Shown here piece by piece: positions 9,183 through 17,954 of a stretch of 64,000 nucleotides of DNA (positions within the stretch are counted from its first letter, which is position 1; every line of letters starts with the position of its first letter). Source of the stretch: Pelagibacterium luteolum (lineage in GTDB: Bacteria; Pseudomonadota; Alphaproteobacteria; Rhizobiales; Devosiaceae); contig NZ_FNCS01000001.1 in assembly GCF_900100665.1 (NCBI RefSeq), forward strand, positions 191,001 through 255,000, given 5' to 3'. The position numbers were made by a program, and so were the translations under genes. Under the pieces are notes generated by a model, which saw only the letters and a list, made by a program, of their open reading frames with translations, had not been told where the DNA came from and did no database searches.

Positions 9183-11567
9183 ATGACCAAGATCAGCGCC
9201 CGGCTCGCGGCCCACCAGGCCGCCCCCCGCCTTCTGACCCTGCACCGCGCGCTCTCGCGTCTCACCTCGACGCTCACGGTCATGAATACCGGTGCCCATC
9301 CCGACGATGAGCACAACGGCATGCTGGCTGCCATGCGGCTGGGCTCTGGCCATCGGATCGTCGTCGCTTGCTCGACACGCGGAGAGGGCGGACAAAATGC
9401 GCTCGGCCCCGAACGGCAAGGCGCCCTCGGCATCGTCCGCACGCGCGAAATGGAGGAATCGGCAAAGGTGATCGACGCCGATATCCATTGGCTCGGCCAT
9501 GGGCCGGAAGATCCGGTGCACGATTTCGGCTTTTCCAAAAACGGCGACGACACGCTATCGCGCTGGGGCGAAGACCGTATCATCGAACGTCTCGTGCGCG
9601 CCTATCGCACCGAGCGTCCCGATGTCGTCATTCCCACCTTCCTCGACGTCCCCGGCCAGCACGGCCACCATCGCGCCATGACCCGCGCCGCTGAAACCGC
9701 CATCGAAAAAGCTGCCGATCCCAACGCATATCCCGAGCATTTGACCGAAGGCCTGAAGCCCTGGCGCGTCGCAAAATTCTACCTTCCGGCCTGGTCGGGC
9801 GGCGGCGGCACCTATGACGATGAAGTGCCGCCGCCCAACGCCACGCTGACCATAACCGCCGATAGCGCCGACCCCGCCACCGGCGCCGCCTTCGACCAGA
9901 TCGGCGAATGGTCGCGTCGCTACCACGCCTCCCAGGGCATGGGCTATTGGGACGATACGATCCAGACAGCCTGGCCGCTCCATTTGAAGATCGGCCCGTC
10001 CGATACCGAAGCATCGCTGGCCGACAACATTCCATCCAGCCTCACGTCGATCGCCGCGCTGCCAGATCTCGACCACGCCACCCGCGCTGCCATCGAAGCC
10101 GCCGACGCTGCGATCGCGCGGGCCCTCGCGGCCTTCCCCAACGCAGCAGCGATAAGCGCAGCGCTTCTGGAGGCTGCACGCCAGTTGCAAACCGCGCGCA
10201 ACGGACTGGGCGACGCCCTCGATCACCGTCTGAAACGTGTCCTCGACAATATCGACCGCGCGCTTCTCGAAGCATCGGGATCGATCCCCTTTGCATGGGC
10301 CGAGCCCGCATTCCTTACGCCTGGCGAGACTGGCGAAATTCGCGTGCTGTTCCCCCAGGACACAGACCGAGGCGCCACCTCTGTCACGCTCAAAACCGCG
10401 CCCGGCCTCACCGCCAGCCCGCTCCCCGACGCAGGGGATCATCTGCGGTTTGCTCTGTCGGTCGCCAACGACGCGCCGATGACCAACCCCTATCCCCCGG
10501 CCTTCTATGCAAGTGGCGGCAACGGCCCGGTCGTCATCGAAGTCACCGCCGAAATAGACGGGCGTTCGGTATCGAGCACGGTCGATCTCGTTGAACCCGT
10601 CACCATCCGTCCGGCGGCGTCCGTCACGCTTGACCCCGACGCCCTGATCGTTCGCCGCGACGATGTCCAATCCAGCTACGTCATCGACGCGGCGCTCGCA
10701 GGCAAGGGCGTGGTATCTTTGGCCTCCGATGGCGGTTGGTCGGCGCAATCGTCAGGGTCAGGCTTCACCCTCACCCCGCCGGCGGATTTCACGCCAGGGC
10801 TCGTCACGCTGCCTGCAAATATCGATGGCCAGCCAGCCTTTCACAAACACACGATCGCCTATCCCCATATCGGGCAATCGGTTCACCTCACCCCCGCGAC
10901 AGTGCGCATACTCTCCCTCGACCTCACGCTCCCCCAGGGCGCCCGCGTCGGATATGTCGGTGGCGGCGCCGACCGTGTGGGCCTATGGCTCAAGCGCATG
11001 AGGCTCGACGTCACCAATCTCGAACCCGGCCAATTGGACGGCGATCTCTCCGCGTTCACAACCATCGTTGTCGGCATCTTCACCTTCGGCCTGCGCCCCG
11101 ATCTTCTCGCTGCTACGTCAAAGCTCCATGCCTGGATCGAACGGGGCGGGCATCTCGTAACGCTCTATCACCGACCGTCCGATGCGTGGTCGCCCGAAAC
11201 AGTGCCGCCAAAGCCACTGACTATCGGCTCGCCATCTCTGCGCTGGCGCGTGACCGATCCCAACGCTCATGTCGAAGTGCTCATCCCCGACCATCCGCTC
11301 CTTGCCGGCCCCAATAGCATCGGTGCCGAGGACTGGGCGGGTTGGGACAAAGAGCGCGGGCTGTATTTCGCCAGCCAATGGGACCCCGCCTACGAACCTC
11401 TACTCTCCATGCACGATAAGGGCGAAAAGCCACTGCTCGGTGCTCTGGTTTCGGCGCGGATCGGCAACGGCCGTCACACCTATACGAGCCTTGTCCTGCA
11501 CCATCAACTCGACAAGCTCGTCCCCGGCGCGTTCCGCCTGATCGCCAATTTGGTCCAACCGGCCTGA
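9183..11567 (+). CDS. Large PIG-L family deacetylase with C-terminal extension
   Basis: A 794-residue protein. The N-terminal PIG-L (LmbE-like) zinc hydrolase domain, about 30-290, has the metal motif AHPDDE at 38-43 and a downstream GQHGHHRAM that supplies further ligands. PIG-L enzymes remove acetyl groups from N-acetylglucosamine-containing molecules. After it come a beta-rich middle region and a C-terminal domain (from about 580) that looks like a glutamine-amidotransferase/ThuA-type fold (VGYVGGGADRVG..IERGGHLVTLYHRP). Most PIG-L proteins are only 230-300 residues. No signal peptide is evident. AGGAG precedes the ATG. Placement behind the ROK gene suggests it deacetylates the imported amino sugar (inference). 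Confidence 0.88.
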   Translation: MTKISARLAAHQAAPRLLTLHRALSRLTSTLTVMNTGAHPDDEHNGMLAAMRLGSGHRIVVACSTRGEGGQNALGPERQGALGIVRTREMEESAKVIDADIHWLGHGPEDPVHDFGFSKNGDDTLSRWGEDRIIERLVRAYRTERPDVVIPTFLDVPGQHGHHRAMTRAAETAIEKAADPNAYPEHLTEGLKPWRVAKFYLPAWSGGGGTYDDEVPPPNATLTITADSADPATGAAFDQIGEWSRRYHASQGMGYWDDTIQTAWPLHLKIGPSDTEASLADNIPSSLTSIAALPDLDHATRAAIEAADAAIARALAAFPNAAAISAALLEAARQLQTARNGLGDALDHRLKRVLDNIDRALLEASGSIPFAWAEPAFLTPGETGEIRVLFPQDTDRGATSVTLKTAPGLTASPLPDAGDHLRFALSVANDAPMTNPYPPAFYASGGNGPVVIEVTAEIDGRSVSSTVDLVEPVTIRPAASVTLDPDALIVRRDDVQSSYVIDAALAGKGVVSLASDGGWSAQSSGSGFTLTPPADFTPGLVTLPANIDGQPAFHKHTIAYPHIGQSVHLTPATVRILSLDLTLPQGARVGYVGGGADRVGLWLKRMRLDVTNLEPGQLDGDLSAFTTIVVGIFTFGLRPDLLAATSKLHAWIERGGHLVTLYHRPSDAWSPETVPPKPLTIGSPSLRWRVTDPNAHVEVLIPDHPLLAGPNSIGAEDWAGWDKERGLYFASQWDPAYEPLLSMHDKGEKPLLGALVSARIGNGRHTYTSLVLHHQLDKLVPGAFRLIANLVQPA

Positions 11568-11570
11568 TCC

Positions 11571-12476
11571 GTGGACCGGGTCGAGGCTGACGAGAAAAGT
11601 TCTGGTTTCGGTGTCGCGTGGCTTTTGGCCGACATGACGCTGGTCACGGCCATGACGGTCATCGTCAAGGCCCAGGGCAGCGTCTATCCGGCGATCCAGC
11701 TCGTCTTCATCCGCTCGATCATCGGGCTGATCATGGTCGCGCCGCTCGCCTGGAGATATCGCCGCGCTATTGCAGGCACCAAACGCCCGGGGCGCCATGC
11801 GTTTCGTGTGGGCTGCAACGCCATGGCCCTCACCTGCAATTTTGCCGCGCTGACCGCTCTGCCCTTGGCCCTCGTCAACGCCATCGGCTTCATGCGCCCA
11901 CTCATCGTCATGGTGTTCGCCGTGTTTTTACTGCGCGAGATCGTCACCCCGATCCGCTGGATCGGCGCGGTGATCGGGTTGGCCGGCGTTCTCGTCATGG
12001 TCGCGCCCGGCGAGTTCACCGTCTCGATCGGGCTCGCGGCTGCGTTTGGATCAGTGCTGTTCGGCTCGCTCGCCACCGTCCAGACCCGCGCGCTCAAGGA
12101 CGAAAATACGACAGTGCTGATGGTGTTCTATACCGTCGGCCTGACCCTTTTCACGGCCATCCCCGCCATCATGTTCTGGCAACCGATTGCCCAGAGCGAC
12201 TGGCTGCCGCTTATCGGCATCGGGCTCCTGGCCCAGGTGGCCCAGTATTGTTTTCTCCGCGCCTATCAATCGACGCCAGCATCCATACTGGCCCCCATTG
12301 GCTATCTCACCATTGTCTTTGCGACAGCGGCGGGCTTTGTGTTCTTTGACGAAATCCCGCACTGGACGACCGTTTTCGGCGTCGCCATCATTCTCATAGC
12401 GCTCCAGCTGACCCGCATGGCCGAGACCAAGCAAAAGCGACGGCACGAAACCAATAAAGCGCCTCAAGACGACTAG
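11571..12476 (+). CDS. EamA/DMT-superfamily membrane transporter
   Basis: Inner-membrane protein of 301 residues with about ten helices in two EamA repeats, such as PLALVNAIGFMRPLIVMVFAVFLLREIV and the second-repeat SILAPIGYLTIVFATAAGFVFFDEIP. A GTG start lies 3 nt after the PIG-L stop, so the two are probably co-transcribed. DMT proteins export or exchange small metabolites; the substrate is unknown. Its stop is shared head-on with the converging ABC ATPase gene: the four bases CTAG at 12473-12476 serve both genes. Confidence 0.88.
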   Translation: MDRVEADEKSSGFGVAWLLADMTLVTAMTVIVKAQGSVYPAIQLVFIRSIIGLIMVAPLAWRYRRAIAGTKRPGRHAFRVGCNAMALTCNFAALTALPLALVNAIGFMRPLIVMVFAVFLLREIVTPIRWIGAVIGLAGVLVMVAPGEFTVSIGLAAAFGSVLFGSLATVQTRALKDENTTVLMVFYTVGLTLFTAIPAIMFWQPIAQSDWLPLIGIGLLAQVAQYCFLRAYQSTPASILAPIGYLTIVFATAAGFVFFDEIPHWTTVFGVAIILIALQLTRMAETKQKRRHETNKAPQDD

Positions 12477-13390
12477 GCCTGAGCTGTCCCGCCCGGCACG
12501 CGTATGAAATGCCCGGGCCCAACTTCACGCACTTCACTCTGGGCCTGAGCAGCATCCTTGCGGATCGCAACGATGTCATCGGGCGAAAAGTCCGTTGCCT
12601 CGCCAAGCCTGACGTCAGGATCGGGCACCGCCGAAAGCAGCAATCGAGTGTAAGGGTGCGCCGGATTGCCAAGCACGCTTTCCACCGGACCCCATTCGAC
12701 GATCTGGCCTGAAAACATCACCATGATGTCCTCGGCGACATAGCGCGCCGTCGCGATATCATGGGTGATGTAGAGCAGCGCCAGATCGAGCGAGCGCTTC
12801 ATCTCGTTCAAAAGATTGAGGATTCCCAGCCGCACCGAGACGTCGAGCATCGACGTCGGCTCATCGGCAACGATCACCTCAGGCCCCACAGCCAGCGCTC
12901 GCGCAATCGAAATGCGCTGGCGCTGCCCCCCGGAAAGCTCGTGCGGATATTTTTCCAGCATCTGATCGGCAGGCAGCTTCACCTTTTCGAGCAGCTTGAC
13001 GATCCCGGCCTCGCGCTCGGCTTTCGCCAAATCCTTGCGATGGAGTTTGAGCGGCCGCTCAAGATGATAGCGGATGGTGTGGGCGGGATTGAGCGAGGCA
13101 AACGGATCCTGAAAGATCATCTGCACGGCCCGGCGATACGCCGACAGGTCCGCAAACTGCCCTGTGCCCAGCTTTTCGCCCTTGAAGAGAATTTTCCCTT
13201 CATCCGCCTCGTATTCGCGCATGATCAGGCGCGCGCATGTGGTTTTGCCGCTCCCCGATTCCCCGACAAGTGCCGTGGTCCGGCCCGGCGTCAGTTCCAG
13301 CGATACCGCGCGGGCCGCATAGACCGGCGCCTTGCCACCGCCGAAGGTCTTCGAGACGTTATCGAGCGATAAAATGGGTGCATGGCTCAC
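12473..13390 (-). CDS. Oligopeptide/oligosaccharide ABC transporter ATPase (OppF-like)
   Basis: ATPase of 305 residues from the Opp/Dpp family. Walker A GESGSGKT, the signature LSGGQRQRISIARAL and Walker B VIVADEPTSMLD are present, with the C-terminal extension (HPYTRLLLSAVPDPD) typical of this family, which in OppD/OppF may carry an iron-sulfur site. The GTG at 13390 overlaps the stop of the preceding ATPase as GTGA and places the family N-terminus correctly; an in-frame ATG 51 codons upstream would overlap that gene. It is the last gene of the operon. Confidence 0.9.
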   Translation of the reverse strand: MSHAPILSLDNVSKTFGGGKAPVYAARAVSLELTPGRTTALVGESGSGKTTCARLIMREYEADEGKILFKGEKLGTGQFADLSAYRRAVQMIFQDPFASLNPAHTIRYHLERPLKLHRKDLAKAEREAGIVKLLEKVKLPADQMLEKYPHELSGGQRQRISIARALAVGPEVIVADEPTSMLDVSVRLGILNLLNEMKRSLDLALLYITHDIATARYVAEDIMVMFSGQIVEWGPVESVLGNPAHPYTRLLLSAVPDPDVRLGEATDFSPDDIVAIRKDAAQAQSEVREVGPGHFIRVPGGTAQA

Positions 13391-14202
13391 AGGCTGGCCT
13401 CCCCGCCGATCTGGGCGCCACGCAGGCGCGGCATCGAAGCCCAGAGTTTTTTCGTATAGGGATGGGTTGGCGCCGTATGGATTTGCCGTGCATCGCCCAC
13501 TTCCACGAGCTCCCCTTCCAGCATCACGCCGATCCGGTCGCAAACCTGCGCCATGAGCCCAAGATCGTGCGTGATAAACAGGATCGAAAATCCCAACTCC
13601 TTGCGCAGCACATCGATGCGCTGCAGGATTTCGCGCTGCACGACCACATCGAGGGCAGTCGTCGGCTCATCCATGATCAACAGCTTTGGATTGAGCGCGA
13701 GGCAAATCGCGATGACGATGCGCTGCCGCATGCCACCCGAACATTGATGCGGAAACGATTTCAGCCGCTCGGCCGGGATATCGACAAGCGCCAGCAACTC
13801 CTCGGCCCGCTTGCGCGATTGCTCGCGGCTCAGGCCCAGATGCGTCTTGAGCACATCATGAAACTGCGCCTCGATGGTCAGCACGGGATTGAGCGAGTTC
13901 ATGGCGCTCTGAAACACCATCGCCACTTCGGTCCAGCGGAATTTCTCCAGCGCCTTCTTGTCGAGATCGAGAACGTTGCGCCCCTCGACCAAAATCTCGC
14001 CCCGGCGGATCAGCGCGGACGGCTGATGCAGGCGCGCGATAGCAAAGGCGATCGTCGATTTCCCGCACCCGGATTCCCCGGCAAGCCCGAAAAACTCGCC
14101 CTTGGCGATGTCGAAACTCACATCCTTGACCGCGTGGAAATCGCTGTCCTCCCCGACATAATCGATCGAGAGGTTTCTGACCGAAAGAACCGGCGCGCTC
14201 AT
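13387..14202 (-). CDS. Oligopeptide/oligosaccharide ABC transporter ATPase (OppD-like)
   Basis: First ATPase of the pair, 271 residues. Walker A GESGCGKST, signature CSGGMRQRIVIAICL and Walker B LLIMDEPTTALD are all intact, plus the terminal HPYTKKLWASMP typical of OppD. It is shorter than usual OppD (about 320-330), ending soon after that segment. The start overlaps the preceding permease stop by 4 bp (ATGA). Confidence 0.9.
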   Translation of the reverse strand: MSAPVLSVRNLSIDYVGEDSDFHAVKDVSFDIAKGEFFGLAGESGCGKSTIAFAIARLHQPSALIRRGEILVEGRNVLDLDKKALEKFRWTEVAMVFQSAMNSLNPVLTIEAQFHDVLKTHLGLSREQSRKRAEELLALVDIPAERLKSFPHQCSGGMRQRIVIAICLALNPKLLIMDEPTTALDVVVQREILQRIDVLRKELGFSILFITHDLGLMAQVCDRIGVMLEGELVEVGDARQIHTAPTHPYTKKLWASMPRLRGAQIGGEASL

Positions 14203-15089
14203 ATCCGCCCCTCCCCGGTTCGCACCAGCATTTTCCAGCGATTGAGCCTGCTACCCGTCCGCAGGCGCGGATTGGCAACTTCGTCGATGGCAAAATTGAT
14301 CAAAGCGAGCGACAGGCCCAAAAGCGCCAGCGCAAAGCACGGCGCCAGCATGTCCCACCACGCTCCGACGGTCAGCGCCGAGGCGTTTTGCGCATTATAG
14401 AGCATGATCCCCCACGACACCGCGTTGGGATCGCCCAGCCCGAGAAATTCGAGCGTCGCTTCAGTGATAACGGCAAAGATCACCGAGCCGATAAAGTTGA
14501 TCCCCACGATCGAAATGAGGTTGGGGAAAATTTCAAAGGTCATGATGCGCCATTTGGGCTCACCCAGCATTTCGGCCGATTTGACGAAATCCTTCTCGCG
14601 CACCGACAGCGTCTGCGCGCGCGTCACCCGAACGCCCCATGCCCAGGAGGTAAAGCCCAGGATCAGCGCGATCACCAGCGGGCTTGCCTGCCCGATGAAT
14701 GCCGCAAGCACCAAAAGCAGCGGCAGATTGGGAATGACGAGGATCATGTTGGTGAAAAAATTGATCACCTCGTCGACCTTGCCGCGCATATATCCGGCAA
14801 TAATGCCCAGCACGGTCCCGATCACCGTGATCATCAGCCCCGCGCCAAACCCGACGGCCAGCGAGGTGCGCGCGCCATAAATCATCTGGGTCCAGACGTC
14901 GCGCCCGATGCGGGTGGTACCGAACCAGTGCTCCCACGATGGCGGCTGATGCGGCCGACCCACGCGCGCCGATGCTCCGTAGGGCGTCAGAAGCGGCGCA
15001 AAGATCGCAACCAGAAGGATGATGACGAGGATCGAGAGACCGATCACCGCCTTTTTGTTTTTCGAAAGCCCGACAAGAAGCTGTTTCAT
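14199..15089 (-). CDS. Oligopeptide/oligosaccharide ABC transporter permease (DppC/OppC-like)
   Basis: Inner-membrane permease of 296 residues: an N-terminal helix (about 15-37), a periplasmic loop containing the OppC-type WFGTTRIGRDVWTQMIYGARTSL, then the five-helix core. A coupling loop (VKSAEMLGEPKWRIMTFEIFPNL) contacts the ATPase. It lies 3 nt downstream of the DppB-like permease, with which it should pair. Confidence 0.9.
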   Translation of the reverse strand: MKQLLVGLSKNKKAVIGLSILVIILLVAIFAPLLTPYGASARVGRPHQPPSWEHWFGTTRIGRDVWTQMIYGARTSLAVGFGAGLMITVIGTVLGIIAGYMRGKVDEVINFFTNMILVIPNLPLLLVLAAFIGQASPLVIALILGFTSWAWGVRVTRAQTLSVREKDFVKSAEMLGEPKWRIMTFEIFPNLISIVGINFIGSVIFAVITEATLEFLGLGDPNAVSWGIMLYNAQNASALTVGAWWDMLAPCFALALLGLSLALINFAIDEVANPRLRTGSRLNRWKMLVRTGEGRI

Positions 15090-15092
15090 CGA

Positions 15093-16070
15093 TCAGGCCT
15101 TCTTGAGCCGGGGGTCGAGCAGCACATAGCTGACATCGACGAGAAAATTGGCGATCAGCATCGCAGCGGTCATGATCAGGAGCTGGCCCTGGATCACGGG
15201 ATAGTCGCGCGCCAAAATGGCCTGATAGAGCACGTTGCCGAGCCCTGGATAATTGAAGACGACTTCGGTGATCAGCGATCCACCCACCACCGTTCCCAGC
15301 GCAATCGCGAGATTGGAGACGGTGGGGAGCAGCGCGTTGCGTGCGGCGTACCAGAACATCACACGGTTCTCGCTGAGCCCCTTGGCGCGCCCCATGACGA
15401 TGTAATCTTCGCCCAAAAGATTGATCATGTTGTTGCGCATGGTGATCGCGAACCCGCCCAGAAGGACGATGAACATCGTCACCATGGGTAGCGTGCCGTG
15501 ATAGATGACCGAGGAGATGTAGGTCCAGCTCAGCGCAGGATCGAGCAGCGGATTATACGCATACCCCGAGGGGAACCAGCGGAGCTGATAGGCAAAGATA
15601 AAGAGAGCCAGAAGCGAGATAACCACGGCCGGGACGGCGGTCGTGAAAATCGCCAGAAGCGAGATCGCCGTGTCCGCGCGCGTCCCGCGCTTCCAGGCTG
15701 CGAAAATGCCCAGGCCCGTCCCGACGATAAACGCCAGGATCGTCGCAATGCCCACAAGGCCAACGGTCCAGATGGTGGCCCGCCCCAAAATCTCGGACAC
15801 GGGTGCCGGAAAATACCGGATCGAACGGCCCAGATCGCCGGTAAATATCGACTGCAGATAGGTCAGATATTGTTGCCAGATCGGCGCGTCGATGAACCCG
15901 AAGGTCAACCGCAGCGCGTTGAGGTTCTCCACCGTCAGATTGGCATTGGCAGACCCGAACATGATCTGGATTGGATCGCCCGGCATGACGCGCGGCAAAA
16001 AGAAATTGACCGTCGCCGCGGCGATAAACGCTGCGAGATAAAATGCGAGACGCCGTAAAAGAAAGGCCAT
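15093..16070 (-). CDS. Oligopeptide/oligosaccharide ABC transporter permease (DppB/OppB-like)
   Basis: Inner-membrane permease of 325 residues. It begins MAFLLRRLAFYLAAFIAAATVNFFLPR, the standard OppB start, followed by the VMPGDP and GDLGRSIRYFPAPV regions and a C-terminal coupling segment (GLSENRVMFWYAARNALLPT). The ATG at 16070 has AAGGGA upstream; the longer in-frame start at 16133 would add a non-homologous leader. It is separated from the binding-protein gene by about 177 nt that contain a hairpin repeat. Confidence 0.9.
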   Translation of the reverse strand: MAFLLRRLAFYLAAFIAAATVNFFLPRVMPGDPIQIMFGSANANLTVENLNALRLTFGFIDAPIWQQYLTYLQSIFTGDLGRSIRYFPAPVSEILGRATIWTVGLVGIATILAFIVGTGLGIFAAWKRGTRADTAISLLAIFTTAVPAVVISLLALFIFAYQLRWFPSGYAYNPLLDPALSWTYISSVIYHGTLPMVTMFIVLLGGFAITMRNNMINLLGEDYIVMGRAKGLSENRVMFWYAARNALLPTVSNLAIALGTVVGGSLITEVVFNYPGLGNVLYQAILARDYPVIQGQLLIMTAAMLIANFLVDVSYVLLDPRLKKA

Positions 16071-16152
16071 CTTGTCCCTTGTATGTTTAGCGGCGACCGC
16101 ACTGAACCCTGGGGATACGGATGGGTTTGGCATCGTCTGCCAAACCCCACGC

Positions 16153-16184
16153 CGTCACCCCGGGATATATTCCCCGGGGTCCAG
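16153..16184. repeat. Hairpin repeat, family R1, copy a; also intercistronic stem
   Basis: A GTCACCCCGGG...CCCCGGGGTCCAG element. The arms ACCCCGGG (16157-16164) and CCCGGGGT (16173-16180) form an 8-bp stem. Related GTCATCCCGG...CCGGGACCCAG copies are at 52007-52036 and 55894-55921. Here it lies between the binding-protein gene and its permease, so it may also act as an mRNA processing or stabilising structure. Confidence 0.65.
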
Positions 16185-16247
16185 CCTCTGCATATCCGCG
16201 GGCACGACGGCTGCTTAACCGCCCTGCCCGAGACGCCCGGACGCGTC

Positions 16248-17915
16248 CTATTGAGCCGGCTCGAGGTCGAGCAGCTGCAACAGGCGGGCCGGGTTTGTAT
16301 TGGTCACCACCGGGGAAAACTTGGGGTCCTCGGCGTTCGCCCAGCCTGTCCAGCGCGATGTGTTGTACTGGTAAAAGCTCGGGCTGTTATAGACCGGGAA
16401 CAACGGCAGATTCTCAGCAACGATCCGCTGTGCACGGTTCATGATGTCCCCCTGCTCCTCGCGGTCCTGGGTCTGCGGGAAATCAGCCAGCAATTCGGTC
16501 AGCTCATCGTCAAAGAAGCGCTGGGCCACGAACCGGCTCACACCCTCGTCACCGGGATTGAACGCACGGTTGTAGGCGTACCATGGCATGGCTGCCGCCC
16601 CGAGTGCGTTCATGGTCATTTCGTAACGCCCCTCGATCAGATCCGCCGTCCATACGGCAGCTTCCGGGGTCGAGATCGAGACGTTGAGACCGGCCGCCTG
16701 AAGATCCTCGCTGGCGATGGTCACAGCATCGATCCAGTCGGTCCACCCATTGGGCACCATCAGATCGATCGCGATCGGGGTACCATCGGGGTTGTCGCGC
16801 CATCCGTCGCCATTGGCATCGACATATCCCGCTTCGTCGAGCAACGCGGTCGCTGCTTCGGGATCGAACTGGGTATACTGCCCGAACTCTTCGACCACTG
16901 CAGGATCGACCCAATCGGCATAAAGCTCGCCAAGTGTCGTTGGGTCATCATTGACGATCGGATAGCCGAACCCTGCGATATCGACGATATCCTGGCGGTT
17001 GAGCAGCATGGATGTCGCGCGACGGAAATCGACGTCGTTGAACGCCTTGGACAGGTCTTCGTCCGGCACTTCGAGATTGTAGGAGAACGACACGAGGCTC
17101 GATGGCGTGTACCAGAAATGGTGGTTGTCCGGATCACGGGCAACGAAGGTGTTTTCCACGTCAGGAATAAAGCTCGTCGCCCAATCGAGCGAGCCTTCGG
17201 CCAGGGCGCCGAGCACCTGCGTGTTGTCGGCAAGCTGCGGCCAGCGCATGCAGTCGACAGCCAGATTGTCGTTGTCCCAATAGTGCGGGTTCCGGCACTG
17301 GTCATAGACCTGCGGGGTGAACCGCGCGATCTCGGTCAGTGGGCCGCTGCCCACGGGCTCCTCATTGGCAAAGGTCGCCGGGTCTTCGATTTCCGACCAG
17401 ATATGCTCTGGAACGATCGGCATCCCCACGACCTGCGTCGCGATGAGCGCATTGGGCTCAACCAGATTGAACTGTACCGTTCGCTCGTCGATCGCTTCAA
17501 TGCTTTCAAACAGCGGGCGGATCGAAACGAAATCGAGTTCGGGATGGGCTTCGAGATAGTCATAGGTGAAGACCACGTCCGCCGAGGTCAGCGGTTCGCC
17601 ATCCGACCATTGCAGGCCCTCACGCAGCGTAAACGTTACGCTCATCAGGTCTTCAGCCAATTCGAAACTTTCGGCCAGCCGATAGTTCGGCTCGTTATCC
17701 TGGATGCGGTTGAAGATGACCAGCGGCTCATAGATGAAATCATGGGTCGAATAACGCATCGACGCCTGGCTGAACGGATTGAAATTGCGCACCCACTGGG
17801 TGGCCGCTTCAGCGTTTGCCGTCAGGACGAGCGGTTCGTCCTGCGCGGCGGCCGGCATCCCTGCCGTTAGCAGTACGGCTACCGAAGTGGCCAGCATGAG
17901 ATTTGTTTTTTGCAT
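16248..17915 (-). CDS. Family-5 ABC solute-binding protein, chitobiose/cellobiose-binding type
   Basis: Periplasmic binding protein of 555 residues with a Sec signal peptide (cleavage likely after MPAAA, about 24). The mature N-terminus contains WVRNFNPFSQASMRYSTHDF at 42-61. That stretch resembles the VRNFNP..T..FIYEPL region I associate with cellobiose- and chitin-oligosaccharide-binding proteins of this fold rather than with di/oligopeptide binders. The neighbours support an amino-sugar role: GH3 hexosaminidase just upstream and an amino-sugar kinase beyond. The ATG at 17915 follows AAAGGAGAGG. A peptide or muropeptide ligand remains possible. Confidence 0.85.
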   Translation of the reverse strand: MQKTNLMLATSVAVLLTAGMPAAAQDEPLVLTANAEAATQWVRNFNPFSQASMRYSTHDFIYEPLVIFNRIQDNEPNYRLAESFELAEDLMSVTFTLREGLQWSDGEPLTSADVVFTYDYLEAHPELDFVSIRPLFESIEAIDERTVQFNLVEPNALIATQVVGMPIVPEHIWSEIEDPATFANEEPVGSGPLTEIARFTPQVYDQCRNPHYWDNDNLAVDCMRWPQLADNTQVLGALAEGSLDWATSFIPDVENTFVARDPDNHHFWYTPSSLVSFSYNLEVPDEDLSKAFNDVDFRRATSMLLNRQDIVDIAGFGYPIVNDDPTTLGELYADWVDPAVVEEFGQYTQFDPEAATALLDEAGYVDANGDGWRDNPDGTPIAIDLMVPNGWTDWIDAVTIASEDLQAAGLNVSISTPEAAVWTADLIEGRYEMTMNALGAAAMPWYAYNRAFNPGDEGVSRFVAQRFFDDELTELLADFPQTQDREEQGDIMNRAQRIVAENLPLFPVYNSPSFYQYNTSRWTGWANAEDPKFSPVVTNTNPARLLQLLDLEPAQ

Positions 17916-17954
17916 GATTGTTCCTCTCCTTTTTCAGTTCAGTTACAGCCGGGC

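Noticed and set aside
16083-17870. Plus-strand open frame of nearly 600 codons opposite the chitobiose-type binding-protein gene
   Set aside because: The minus strand carries a signal peptide, family-5 motifs and a ribosome-binding site; the plus frame is a shadow.
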